Part shown: positions 19,549 to 30,102 of the stretch, piece after piece | Position numbering within the stretch: the first letter of the stretch is position 1 | Layout: every line of letters starts with the position of its first letter | Origin: Chaetomium olivaceum | Taxonomy: Eukaryota; Ascomycota; Sordariomycetes; Sordariales; Chaetomiaceae | NCBI GenBank assembly: GCA_039881045.1 | Contig: JAYWVB010000007.1 | Location: 930,001 to 994,000, forward strand | Direction: 5' to 3' | DNA length: 64,000 nucleotides | The notes under the pieces: model-generated | Database searches by the model: none | Told to the model about the DNA's origin: nothing | The model's input: the letters and a program-made list of their open reading frames with translations, nothing else | Translations under genes and position numbers: made by a program

Positions 19549-22500
19549 TCACGCGACTGCTTGACCAAGGGGTTCTTGCAGGGCTGATGGACGAAAGATA
19601 TTGTCTGTTCGCGTAGTGTCAAGAAGGAGCCGCAAAGTGCTGTAGAATCTTCGCAATTGCCAGAGGTACCGTACGTCAAGCGTATCGACAAGGGCCGTCA
19701 GTTCGTCCAATACGATAGACCGGTAACCGACCGAGACGACAGCAAATATACTATCTTTGCAAAGTGTAGCATCTTCAGAGTCGTAGATCCGGCTCAACAT
19801 CCGGTTATAGACTGCATCGAGCCCAGGCGGAAACAACGCAGACATCGTTTCAGTTTTCCATCCCGGGGTAGTGGCGAGTTCCCGACCGACCAAGGCCAGC
19901 GAGAGAAAGATGCCGTGCGCGTTCGCGAACAAACAGTGTTCAACAGCGTCTCGCGTATCATTGCTGCATTTGCTTTGCTTTGCCAATCGGCCCGCCATGA
20001 ACTGGACGTATGTTGTCGTAGCTGCAGAAACAGACTTTTCCTTGAGCTCAAGAGACAGTCCGGCTTCCTGCATCGCAGTATCGAGATCCTTCTCGATGCT
20101 CGGCCAGTTGCGACTAGACATGATCCACTTGGCACTCGAGTGCGTTGACGATTTCTGTGCGACAAGAGCAAGAAGCAGGTGGAGATTCTCGGTATAATCG
20201 TCAAACGCGTCGATAACCAGGTAAGTCCTTCGTAAACCAGGGTCTTCGAGAATGCTGGTGAGAACCTCGGACAATGTCACCCATGAGTTGGGGCTTTCAA
20301 GGCGCCCTTCCCCCAACCCATTGCAGCCTTTACGTAGGTGCGAGATGAGCGCCGGTTGCTGGGTCACAAGCATGTAAATCAACCCACGCAGGACCGTTGT
20401 AGCCTTGTTGATGCGAGCGTCCGTGGTTTGACAGAAGAAGAACGAGATGTTGTCTTTGGGCGCCACGGTCTTCAACTCATTGATGATTCCGCAGAGCAAC
20501 ATCGTTTTGGCTTTGCCAGGGTCGCCGTGAATCCAGAGCAACTGGCCGTCTGTATCGCCCCGCCACCGTTCGAAGTTTCCACGGCCAAGGACCCAGCAGG
20601 ACGGCCTGTGTTTGAGGGGGCCATCCTTCTCTAAATCGGTTCGGGCCTTGTCGCCACAAAGGTCGCTTGCTTGAAGAGCTTCTAGGCAGCCTCGATTCCC
20701 AGCAACTTGTACGTTGTGCAGCTGGTTGTGAGAACCGCCAACCAGCCCCTCCACCCTGCCGAACAGATTATCAGCGGTTTGCTGCAAACACTCCGCGCCT
20801 CGAACGGCCTGCTTCAATGCCTGAGACGTGGCTGTCGTAAAATCCGAAACGAATGCCTTGTCGCCTTCCCCCAGGCTTTCCAGCTTCTCTTCACAGCCGT
20901 CGCAGTCGATATAACTTGAAAGGCGATTGTTAATCCGACTCTGATAGAACCATATAAGGCTATGTACTTGAAAGTGAAACACGACCTTCCAGTTATATAG
21001 GTCCACAGAATGATCGATATCGCCGGCCTTCAGATCGGCTCTCATGTGCTCTAGTAGCGCAAGCGCCCCACTTGCGATGTGGCACATTTGCGAGGTGACA
21101 TATTGGAAGTCACTCTGGCTGGCGGCTTTGCCCTTGTGTGGGCTCTTCAAAAGGGAGGTGGAAAGAGGGACGCCTGCGAGAACGATAGGGAGGTACGTCA
21201 GGTTTTTAATGTCACCTTTGATGTGGTCTTCGGCCCATTCCACAGCTCCGGCAATGTCTGTCTCAAAGTATTGCCGAGCACTTACGTGTCCTGGCAGTAT
21301 CGTTCTGATATCGCTCTGTTTCATGAGCTCTAGCCCAAGCTCCGTGATCTTCAACTCTCCTCGACATGCAGCCGGGTCTTGTGAAATGTAATCCCTGGCC
21401 GTACCGACGTCTTCTCCCTCGGTCAATAGGGTTAGCATCTGATTCTGGCCTATATTGCCTTGTGTTAGTATTCAGAAAACGATCCACGCTGGATAGAACA
21501 CAGACCCTCCGTAAGTGCCTCCATACATGTTGGGAAACCATTTTCTCGAGTAGCAATACGTTCGAGCTCTTCGCTGTCGAGAGCATCCTGTCCCCCATAC
21601 CACAGGGAACCGTCTGCCATCTCCTCTCTTGTGTCTACATTTTGGTCGTCCGCTAATATCATCTCCAGAGGGTACCCTTCATCGTCATTGTCTTCCGGAG
21701 GATTCTGCAATGCCGTGCCCGGAGATGCAGCTGGGATTTGGAGCGTGGGGACGCTCGAGGTATCAATTGTCAACAATGGGACGGGAGGAGCTGTCGCTGT
21801 CGACGGGTCAGCAAGCTCAGGAATCCGAGCCGTATTTACAAAGTCTTGCTCATAATACGATGTGTCCCATAGAAACACGTTGTCCGAGACGCCATCGAAA
21901 TACCACTCTCTTGGCTCAGAACTCTCAACTTGCGTTTGGAACCCGTCACTTAACAGCTGGTGGTGTGCCTCGTTCGGCGTCTCCTCATACGGCGCCTCCC
22001 AAGGTAGCACGGGGGCAAAAAGCTGTTCCTCTAGTGTGACACCAGCCATCGTAGTCTCGTTGTCGAGGGAAAACACCGAGCATGTCGGTGTCGCCACGTG
22101 CAGAGCGGGAATCGAGTTCGAGGACTCTGTTTGGCTAGATACGCTTGGTATGGCGGTTGTAGGCGACGGCTCAGCATCTCCGGATTGTGGGGATATCAGA
22201 GAGCCATTAGGCGAGAGCGAGGCGGTTTCATTGAGGGGTCGATCAGCTGCTTGATTGGAGCTTTGGTTCTCGAGGGCCGAGGAAACGGTTGACCAATTCA
22301 ACCGATCCAACAACTGCGAGGAGGTGCCGTAAGGGAATACCATCTTCATGGCGCGGCGCGCGATATGCAGGATCTCATCTTCCGGGCTGATGATATACGG
22401 CGAGTCGGGCCGCGGTGTGTAAGGGAAGAGAACGTCCCAGATAGTGTACCAGCGTTCGGCTTCAGTCAGTCCACGCTTCGGTCGGTTGCGGAGGAGAGCG

Positions 22501-22937
22501 AGCTGGCCTGCGTCGAGGCCTTCTAGGCTATTATTGTCCAGATCTCCTCGGATATGGCCGGCTTCTCGGCGGCAGGTTTGTTGTTTTACATGGAAATCGC
22601 GCTTGTTCGTCTCGTCAAATGACTGCTTGCAGGTCGGACATTGGATACAGGTAGGTCGCATATGGCACCTGGTCAAGTGCTGGAGGACAAAGCTCGTCGA
22701 AGTGAGGTGATTACGGAACAGGCAACGAGTGAACTGGGTCGGGAAGAACTTGTAGTAATGACATGCCAGAGTCTTGCCCCCCGTGTGGAGACCGCTGTGG
22801 TTGCTGCCATCGCCATCATCTGCGTCAGGGCTGGCATTGCTTCTATCGCCATGAGCCCGGGGTGGGTGCCGACAAGGCCGTTTCGCTGGCTGATCATTTT
22901 CACAAAAGTCAACTTTTCGGCGACCAAGCGAGGTCAT
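19549..22937 (-). CDS. Zinc-finger/NACHT fusion STAND protein (NLR-like)
   Basis: Exon 1 is 22937-21506 and exon 2 is 21449-19549, joined by a 56-nt intron with GTCTGTG donor, perfect TACTAAC branch site and ATATAG acceptor. The splice turns EALTEG into QNQMLTLL in frame, giving 1110 residues. Residues 57-175 form a Cys/His module (LACHYYKF, HLTRCHMRP, CIQCPTC, then IWDVLFP) shared with both neighbouring genes. A Ser/Pro-rich linker follows. The STAND core begins near residue 730 and includes FERWRGDTDGQLLWIHGDP and a Walker B-like TYLVIDAFDDY. The P-loop reads GDPGKAKTM where GDPGKGKTM is usual, so the Gly before the key Lys is Ala. Near 19665 the frame departs from the conserved LTLREQTISFVHQ, so the 3' end is broken. 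Such proteins act in fungal self/non-self recognition; this one may be impaired. Confidence 0.78.
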
Positions 22938-23776
22938 CTTGAATGCTTGGCGGCAGCCAGTTCAACTGAAACTTGAGATGGATTTGTCGTTTTTGGTCTT
23001 TGACAGTTTCCAGGGAGGGGGGGTGGGTTGTTGGACAGTATAAGGAAGTTGGGAGTGCCTTGCAGTCAGCCAAAAGGGCAGATGTTTCGATATAACGCAA
23101 ATGTACAAAAGGTCCCATCGCGATTGAACCTCACGTGGTGTGGCGCAATTCCTAGGTGGTCTTGAAGCGCAAAGTCTTGCGTGTTTTCTGGTGCTGGGCG
23201 CACCGCCTGCCGCGTGGCAAGCGCATGGTTTTGCGTTTCAGCAACCTCCCAGATAGGGTAGGTCGCTACTCACCCCGGGCAACCTTGGAGGCTGAGCAGC
23301 GCGGGAAGGTTGCAAAACACGCACATACTGGAGTACATGTGGCCCTTGACCGGAGCTCGATCTTTAGGGGCTGTGTTAGTCCGTGGAACTCATCAAGGGG
23401 TTGGAGAGGACTCGGGAGTCCGGATTTGGGCCCGAGCTGAGCCTCAAGCTCGAATACAATGAATGAACCCAAAATGTTATGGAGGGTGACACAACCAGCC
23501 TCAATAGAACCTCTGGCTCCGACTTAGGGGACAAGTGTGTTGGCAAAGGTGTGGTTGTAAACCACAAGCTCTTGCGTTTCCAGGCTTACCACGCACAGTT
23601 TCGCGCTACTGTCTATCTTCTATACATATTTTTCTCCGTCCGGTCTCATCGTCTCCGTCAATGTACCACTTTCTTTTCCCCTTTGGATTCTGCCATTGTT
23701 GTGGTTGGACAAAGGCGTACAAGCCTTGTGTCTACCGAGTACGAACACATCATTTATTCGTTTGGGGTAGTCCACC
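22938..23776. promoter_or_regulatory. Divergent promoter region between two zinc-finger paralogs
   Basis: About 840 bp separate the starts of the zinc-finger/NACHT gene (minus) and its standalone paralog (plus), so both could be controlled together. A pyrimidine-rich stretch just before 23777 ends in the favourable start context CACCATG. No known operator recognised. Confidence 0.45.
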
Positions 23777-24535
23777 ATGCCCCGAGTCAGCAATCGGCTC
23801 ACCCGAGCCAACAGTGGGCGCACGCTCGCCTGCCCTATCTTCCGGTTCAACCCTCGGAACAACATGAGGTGCGCCGCCTTGACGCTCAGGCGGTCCAGGG
23901 ACGTGAGACATCACCTGATGCGAGATCACCGTCTCCCGCCATACTGTCCCACGTGCCGCCGTTCCGACTTTGCCAACGCGACAGAACGAGACCGCCATAT
24001 CCAAGAAGAGAGATGTGTCGCACCACTTGATCCCTTTCTGGCCGATGCAGAAGGGCTCGATCTGAACCAGGTCGCCCAACTCCACCGTTACCGTGCGCGA
24101 CGCCGCCAGCCCGTCGCCGACACGTGGGGGGAGATCTGGGCCATCGTCTTTCCGAACGTTCGTTGCCCGCTTAATATCTTCATGGGCGGCATTCTTGAAG
24201 AGGTGGTCGGCATGATCAGGGAGTACTCGGATGATCAGGAGGCGATCCACCTGAACGAGATTACAGCCCGTGTTCCGGCCGACCAAGCTGGTCTCGTTTG
24301 GCAAGTCACACGCTGCTACCTCGAAATGGCCTTGTCCGGCTTCCTCGCCCACAACGTCATTGCCAACAGCCGCACCGGGCCATTTCTCAGTCTGAACCCG
24401 GGCAACGCCGGCCACGCCCAAGTTTCGGACGACGGCGTCGATCCGCAGGTTATTGGTAACGACCAGGGAAGCTATCACTACCCAGAGGGCTTCAACCTCG
24501 ATTTGCAGTATTTCAACTTTGATAGCCTACAGTGA
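23777..24535 (+). CDS. Standalone zinc-finger module protein (paralog of the NACHT N-terminus)
   Basis: Single exon, 252 residues, start context CACCATG. Residues 17-80 repeat the module seen at the N-terminus of the neighbouring NACHT gene: LACPIFRFNP, then RDVRHHLMRDH, PPYCPTC, a spaced ERDRHIQEERC, and a later DTWGEIWAIVFPN. The Cys/His spacing resembles C2H2 fingers but is looser. In the wider family of such fungal proteins the start is LACPFYK and an FPG/FPN block follows; I know of no established function. The C-terminal 130 residues are helical and acidic. No NACHT sequence follows. Its position and shared module suggest a partner or effector-like role for the NACHT protein; that is inference. 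Confidence 0.75.
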   Translation: MPRVSNRLTRANSGRTLACPIFRFNPRNNMRCAALTLRRSRDVRHHLMRDHRLPPYCPTCRRSDFANATERDRHIQEERCVAPLDPFLADAEGLDLNQVAQLHRYRARRRQPVADTWGEIWAIVFPNVRCPLNIFMGGILEEVVGMIREYSDDQEAIHLNEITARVPADQAGLVWQVTRCYLEMALSGFLAHNVIANSRTGPFLSLNPGNAGHAQVSDDGVDPQVIGNDQGSYHYPEGFNLDLQYFNFDSLQ

Positions 24536-25092
24536 CTGGTTCCTAGACGGCAGCCAACCTCCCATCCCGCATTTTGGGTTTAATGTTTCCAGGTACTCGC
24601 GTTAGGTTTTTAACCGTCTCGGGATCGTTGGTTTCCTTAAGGGAAAGTCGATTTGGCATGTTGAAGCCGCCCGTCATCGACTAGGCTGGCTGTGGTTCGA
24701 TTCCGCCCTTTTCTCTTTTTTTTTGGTGGTGGCGGCTTTTGCTCCTTCTGGATTTAGTGTTTTTAAAAAGAAAAGCAAAGAAAAAATGGCTGTGATCAAA
24801 GGCACCTTCCGAGGAGTACCTAGGCGGTGGCTTTCATTCTTCGTTTCTACAGGCCGACCTTTCTGCCAACGTTATCTCCCAGCGCTCGCCTACGAGTAGA
24901 TATTTCATTCCATAGTGAGATCATTCCAACGATGTTTTTATGCTATCTAGTGCCTTTGTCATAAACCACTACCGATCCATGCCGGCCTTTCGATCAAGTG
25001 CTACTCTCGTAGTCAGTCTCATTCATGATACCACGCAAACCGGTCCCAAAGCAGAGTCCAGACGAGCGATGCTCAGCAACTCTAGTCCCCCC
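24536..25092. other. Gap between convergent zinc-finger genes
   Basis: 3' flanks of two convergent genes. Near 24693 is a B-box-like GGTTCGATTCC followed by a long T run, but no tRNA fold. A TACCTAGG motif is at about 24817-24824. No coding sequence seen. Confidence 0.5.
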
Positions 25093-25952
25093 TTAGCCCC
25101 GCCTGTTGAACCATGTCCCGCAAAACCGACCGGCAACCGCCTCACGCATCGCCGGGTCCACTTTGTAGGGCGCCAACAACCCCTTGACCACGCCCGGCCC
25201 AACCCTTTTCCAGAACCGACGCAGTGCCACAATCTCCCTCTCTCTCGGCGACGACAAATACGCCGTCTCCGGCCTGCCCACCGTAGGGAATAAGACGTCC
25301 CACATGCGGAACCAGCTCTCCTGTTCCTTGTCCCCCGTCTTGATGAGACGTGGACGACGACGACGACGGGGTGAGTATCGCGCCGCAGCGCCACCCGCAT
25401 CCGCATCCGCACCCCCATCCACGGCCGTGTCGCGCCGGAGCAGCCGGTCGACCTGATCCTCGGTGGCGCCCTCGAGCGACCCGGGCTCCGGCTCCCGCCG
25501 GACGCAGGCACGGGCGCGCACGTGTCGGTCGCGAACGACGGCAGAGGGGAAGTGGGTGGCGCAGACAGGGCAGTAGATGGGCGCGTGGTGATGGACGATG
25601 ACATGCTGCTTGGCGCTGCGCACGCTGCCGAGGGCGACAGCCCAGGCGCAGGCGTGGTGGCGCTCCGGGTTGCGCTTGTAAAAGGGCAAGCCAGGGTCGG
25701 TCTGGAGGGTTGGGTCTTAGTCGTTTTGCGGCGCCGGGTGGTTCGCCGATGATGCGGCCCGGGGTTGTGTGGGAGCGGTTGTTGTGAAGCCGCTGCTGTG
25801 TTGTTGTAGGCTTGTAGACACTGGGCTGCCCATGTGGGTATGGCGGCCTGCAGCTCATGCCCTTCTACCAGACAGGGGTACTTATAAGGCAGGGCGGAGG
25901 AAGAGAACATGCTCTCGTCAAAATCGAGATTGCTTGCTTGAGATTGGTACAT
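25093..25952 (-). CDS. Standalone zinc-finger module protein, one frame break
   Basis: Starts at the ATG at 25952 (MYQSQASNLDFDESMF) and reads to LACPF, where one base is missing in the run CCCTTTT (plus coordinates 25680-25686). With that base restored it continues YKRNPERHHACAWAV, VRSAKQHVIVHHHAP, IYCPVCATHF, RDRHVRARAC and, after an insertion rich in Gly, Asp and Arg, WFRMWDVLFPTVGRP. This is the same module as in the two genes to the left, in the same order. The rebuilt protein is about 286 residues and has no NACHT domain. The break lies in the most conserved motif of the family, in a homopolymer, so an assembly error is likelier than decay. It is the third member of a three-gene paralog cluster within 6.5 kb. 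Confidence 0.7.
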
Positions 25953-26883
25953 CGTTGCTAGTTAGGTAGCTAGGTAACTTGAGCTGCTGCGTGGTTCAGA
26001 ATGGTTGTGGGTAGGCGAGGTGGTCGCTTCTATTATAAGGTGCCTCGCGTCCACAAGTGTAGCCCACAAGTGTGTGTCCACAAGTGTTGAGCGCACAGAT
26101 GTTGAGCCCACAGGTGCCACAGTGTCCAAGCTTGTGGTCTACCATTCCAGCAAGGTTCGCGTGTCTGCTTATTTGTACCTACCTTACGCTGGCACGGCTC
26201 GTTATTCAGGCATGTTACCTTGGTAGCGGTTATCGTTGTCCGTAAAAGCCATCTGCGTGGGTGCCTTGCCCAGCGAACAATTGCGACCAAAACATTCGCC
26301 GCGACGAGTCTTACCCCTCCCGTCCATTCATTTCCGCGCTTTGTAATGCGCGTGTCGTCCATAATCCCGCACCCAACACCGCTTTCGTTCGAAGGAGCGT
26401 GCTTTTTCAATCATCCTTGGGGATCATCCTTGGACTGCTTCCTACGGAGTCCATGTGCTAAATTGGCCCAAGGTTTATCCCGGGAAGCACCGCAGCCTGA
26501 CTTCAGCTGTAAGTTGTGCGCCGTGACCCAACTTTGAAGTTTCCACGATCGCCTGCGAGGCGGCGTATAAACAATGACAATTTGCTTCCCTACCTACCTA
26601 ATTACCGTACTAACTGACATTCTCTCGCCGAGTACGGCCTCTCGGACTTTATGCTTGCATTATAGTACGTTACCTAGGTAAGTTTTGAACCCCTTCCTCC
26701 GGAATGATGCTGATACGGACCACGCTCGTCTCAACCACAAACACACATTACAAATCAAGTCGATTGTCGAATAGCAAATTTCATCTCGCGTCGTAGATTA
26801 TACGGCCATGAAATTAGTTACTACACAACATGAAAGGTCAAGGCCTGGGGAATATAGTCCACAAATATAGACCCTGCTGCGCT
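25953..26883. other. Intergenic between zinc-finger and P450 genes
   Basis: Promoter side of the zinc-finger gene and 3' side of the P450 gene. Contains GTTAGGTAGCTAGGTAAC at 25961-25978, an exact TACCTAGGTA at 26671-26680 and a short tandem repeat at 26049-26117. No gene recognised. Confidence 0.55.
26049..26117 (+). repeat. Degenerate 12-bp tandem repeat, five copies
   Basis: Unit resembling GTCCACAAGTGT, repeated every 13-15 bp: two exact copies (26049 and 26076), a close copy at 26062 and two weaker ones at 26091 and 26106. It lies about 100 bp upstream of the zinc-finger gene start. Confidence 0.7.
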
Positions 26884-28810
26884 TCACGCCATCGATGCAC
26901 TATCCCGAGGGTAGGCCTTAAGCCAGAACTCGTGTTGCTCAAAAACATTCCAACAACGAGAAACCCAGGGGCTGCCCGGGTCCATCACTTGGAACTCATA
27001 CCGACGGAAGAGCTGGAACATCATAACATTAGCATCACGTCCATCCACACACACCATCTCGCAAGCTTCCTTCAGACTCACCTCAAAAATCGCCTTCCTC
27101 AACTCCATCATCGCTACCGCCCTACCCAAACACTGATACCGACTGCCCCCCGCGAACACCAAATCAACCAACACCTCCATATCCTTCAGCTTCTCCGACC
27201 CCTGCTCCACCTCCAGCCACCTCTCGGGCCTAAACTGAGCGGCATCCTCCCCCCACACCTCGGGAACCCTCATCAACCCCAGCGCATTCCACCCAATCTC
27301 TGTCCCGGGAGGCAGTACCACCCCGTCCCACACATCACCCTCGGGCGGGACGACTTTTGTAGCCAGATCCATTCCAGGAGGCAGCCAGCGCAGCGTCTCG
27401 CGGATGACGGCGGTGAGGTAGGGCTGGGCGCGGGCGGTTTCGTCGTTGATGATGGTGTCCGAGGGGTAAGCGGGGGTGGCGTCGATTTCGGCTTGGAGAC
27501 TGCGGAGGACGCGCGGGTTGGTGGCGATGAGGAGCATGCCGGTGCGGATTGCGGTGGCGGTGGTGTCGGAGCCGGCGAGACTGTCGTGCGGGGGTTGGGA
27601 AGTGGTTAGTGTTTTGTTTGTTTTATTTGATTGTCCGTTTGTTGGGAGTGGTCTTCTTGGGTGATGTGGAGAGTGGAATGGTCAGTCACTTACATCTGGA
27701 GGACGATCTCCGCTTCGAGTTCGTCCTGCGTCAGGCCGCGTTTTATAAAGGAGGCCAACATGTCCTTCTGTGTCGGCTTGTTTGGCCCGAAGCGCTCGGC
27801 GGCGGTTTCTTTAGCCATTCTATGAGGGGGGGCGAGAGTGTTAGGTCCGTAAGTGGCACGTATAGCAAGGGATGCAAACTTACCCCATTAGTTTTCCCAA
27901 CCCTGCCTTGTCCCCGGCCTTGGGGAACAGGCGGTTGAAGAACGGTAGGTTGACAATCTGGGTGAATTCGGGAAAGTTGAGCAACATCCCCATGACAGGC
28001 AGCTGCTTCTCGATAATGTCAATGTAGTTGAACACGTCCGAGTCATTGGCTAGGAAGCCGACTGGCTTCCCAAAGGTGACATGGGCAACGACATCGGTGG
28101 TAAGGTATTGGGCCTTGCGGCCGAAGTCGAAGACCTTGTTTTTCGAGATGTACCGCGATTCAAGGAGGTTGACAAAGGCTAGGACGTCTGAGTCAACCTT
28201 CTCCTCGACGCCCTCGACTTCTTTGCCGGAATACTGTGTGCCGGTTGTCAGTATCCCAAGCCTAGTCATGAATGCACAAGATAGATAATGATACGTACGC
28301 CGTGGATCATGATAGTGCGGAGCCGGTGGTGCTCCTGCTCGTCAGTGACCGAGAGAACATGGTCTTTGGCTGGGTCCATCCGGAACCCTTTGAAACGCTG
28401 TGACCGCATGTAGGGTGACCGGACGGCCATGATGCGTCTCCAAAGCTTCCAGTCCGATGTGAGAAGCGTGTTTGGTCCCACTCGCGCGAGACGGCCTAAG
28501 GGAGGGGTGTCAGAGATGGACAGGACTGGTCTCGGGCAGTTGGTAACCGTATGAAAATGCCCTTACCATATTTACTCTCGACTTGCCGCGCCCGCTCAGG
28601 CAGCTCGCCGCTCCGAGCCATTGGGACGAGCCAAAACCATCTCGAGAAGCCGGCAAGAGGGGGACCGGGGATGTGACGAAGGCGTTGCCACCGGCGTAGT
28701 CGTCGGACAACGAAGGTAATGACAAGGAGTGAGGTCAGGAGAAGTACAAGCCTGAGCCTGTGTTGCTCAGAGAGCATGAGGTTCACGGAATCAACTATTT
28801 GTTCCAGCAT
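26884..28810 (-). CDS. Cytochrome P450 (pisatin-demethylase-like type)
   Basis: Five exons on the minus strand: 28810-28567, 28495-28299, 28233-27884, 27819-27694 and 27580-26884; 537 residues in frame. An N-terminal membrane anchor (LVLLLTSLLVITFVV) is followed by a proline hinge (HIPGPPLAGF). The I-helix oxygen motif is LAGSDTTA, the K-helix ExxR is ETLRW, and FRPERW precedes the haem loop FAGGSRYQCLGR with the haem Cys. Compared with the standard FxxGxRxCxG, this loop has one more residue between Phe and Cys, similar to the xGxGRYQCLG form of fungal pisatin demethylase and benzoate hydroxylase types. It is an ER-anchored monooxygenase. The substrate cannot be deduced, and no other biosynthetic gene adjoins it apart from the zinc-finger cluster. 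Confidence 0.92.
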
Positions 28811-30102
28811 GGTAACTAGGAGCGACGAAGTCGTTTGCCGGACATGGACCCTTGAATAAAACAAAGGAGGAGAACACAAGGGTAAGGATGGCCCGCAAGC
28901 CATATGGGGGCTTTTATCCCGCACCATGGACCCATTGCGAGGCCAACACATGGCGAAGCCTTCCAGACCCCCCACAGAATTAACGCCATGCCTCCCCTCA
29001 TCCGACGGCACGGGGCCGCTGCCGTTGCGTCCCCGGGAAGCGATGGCACGTCGCAAGCAAGTTTCCTTCCCGACAGAGAGGCAGGGCCCATCTTTGGACA
29101 TGAAGAGGCTTATAATTGGACTGGTATGGAGGGGAACAAGGGGGGATTCTTTGGGAACATGGATCAATAGCGGCGCCAAGCGCCAGCGCATGTAATCTAA
29201 AGCCGACTAAATTCTGAGGCACCAATCCAGCATCTTGTCACCGCCCTTGGGATGCCGCTTCCTATGCAGTATGATGCGTGGATGGCGGGGCACGGCCTGA
29301 TCCGGGTTGCACTCGGCTCCGTGGTTCTTGTGCAACGGCACCAAGGGTCCAAGGCTGCTACGACGGTAGTGTTTCTCCTCACGCTTTTCCCGTGCCATTT
29401 TATTCTCTTGTACTACCCCATCACATAGGGTTGCGAATGGAGATTCCTACCCTACAATCGAAAAAGTAGGTGCTCTTACGTACATTACCCTTTTCCACTC
29501 TGTTTAACAGCCCGTCTCAAACTGCACATCACGGACGGGTCACCCAATCCCTTTCCGTGCGTCTTGTTGTTTATTGCTCGACTTTCGTCATTGACGGCGG
29601 GTCTGAATTGTCCTTCTTGTCTAAAACTTCGACTGTCGACGCAATATCAATCATTCCTGTGCTCATTTATGAGCTGGCGGATGAGTTGCAACCCCTGAGA
29701 CTTCTGGAAAGGGGTAGGAAGAGTAGGTAGATTCATCGAACAAGGAGGCAAACGGTTATCCATTCTCACCCGCCCTATGTTGAAAAACTAACTTCGATAA
29801 TATCTATTTGTCTGTGACGGGCATTTGATCATAGAAGTTGGTTTTTAGCTGGGGCCGAGTCTAGACCTGGTCTGGCTCAACGGTGGGCCTGCATAACCGG
29901 GCCGGTCCGGCCATAAGGCGGCATTCCCAGACCTCGGCCTGATGCCGAGAAAATTTTAATATTTGCTGGGCTTCTGGACTCTTCGGCGGGGCGAGCATGC
30001 AACCGTTGACCTATGATGTTGTCATCGCTTCCTCATGAAAGCACCCTCACCACAATGACATACTAGAGAATTCAATTGGTACGGAATAATTACTAATTCG
30101 TT
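28811..30102. other. Intergenic, divergent promoters
   Basis: Separates the P450 start from the next plus-strand gene. No domain-bearing frames. 29700-30090 is AT-richer with a GC island near 29900 (GGGCCGGTCCGGCC). Nothing else recognised. Confidence 0.5.

Noticed and set aside
21465..21510. Separate stop of the zinc-finger gene at 21465
   Set aside because: The stop lies inside a 56-nt stretch with donor, TACTAAC and acceptor that joins both frames exactly, so fusion is favoured.
24685..24730. B-box-like GGTTCGATTCC followed by a long T run
   Set aside because: No acceptor stem or anticodon arm can be drawn; probably chance.
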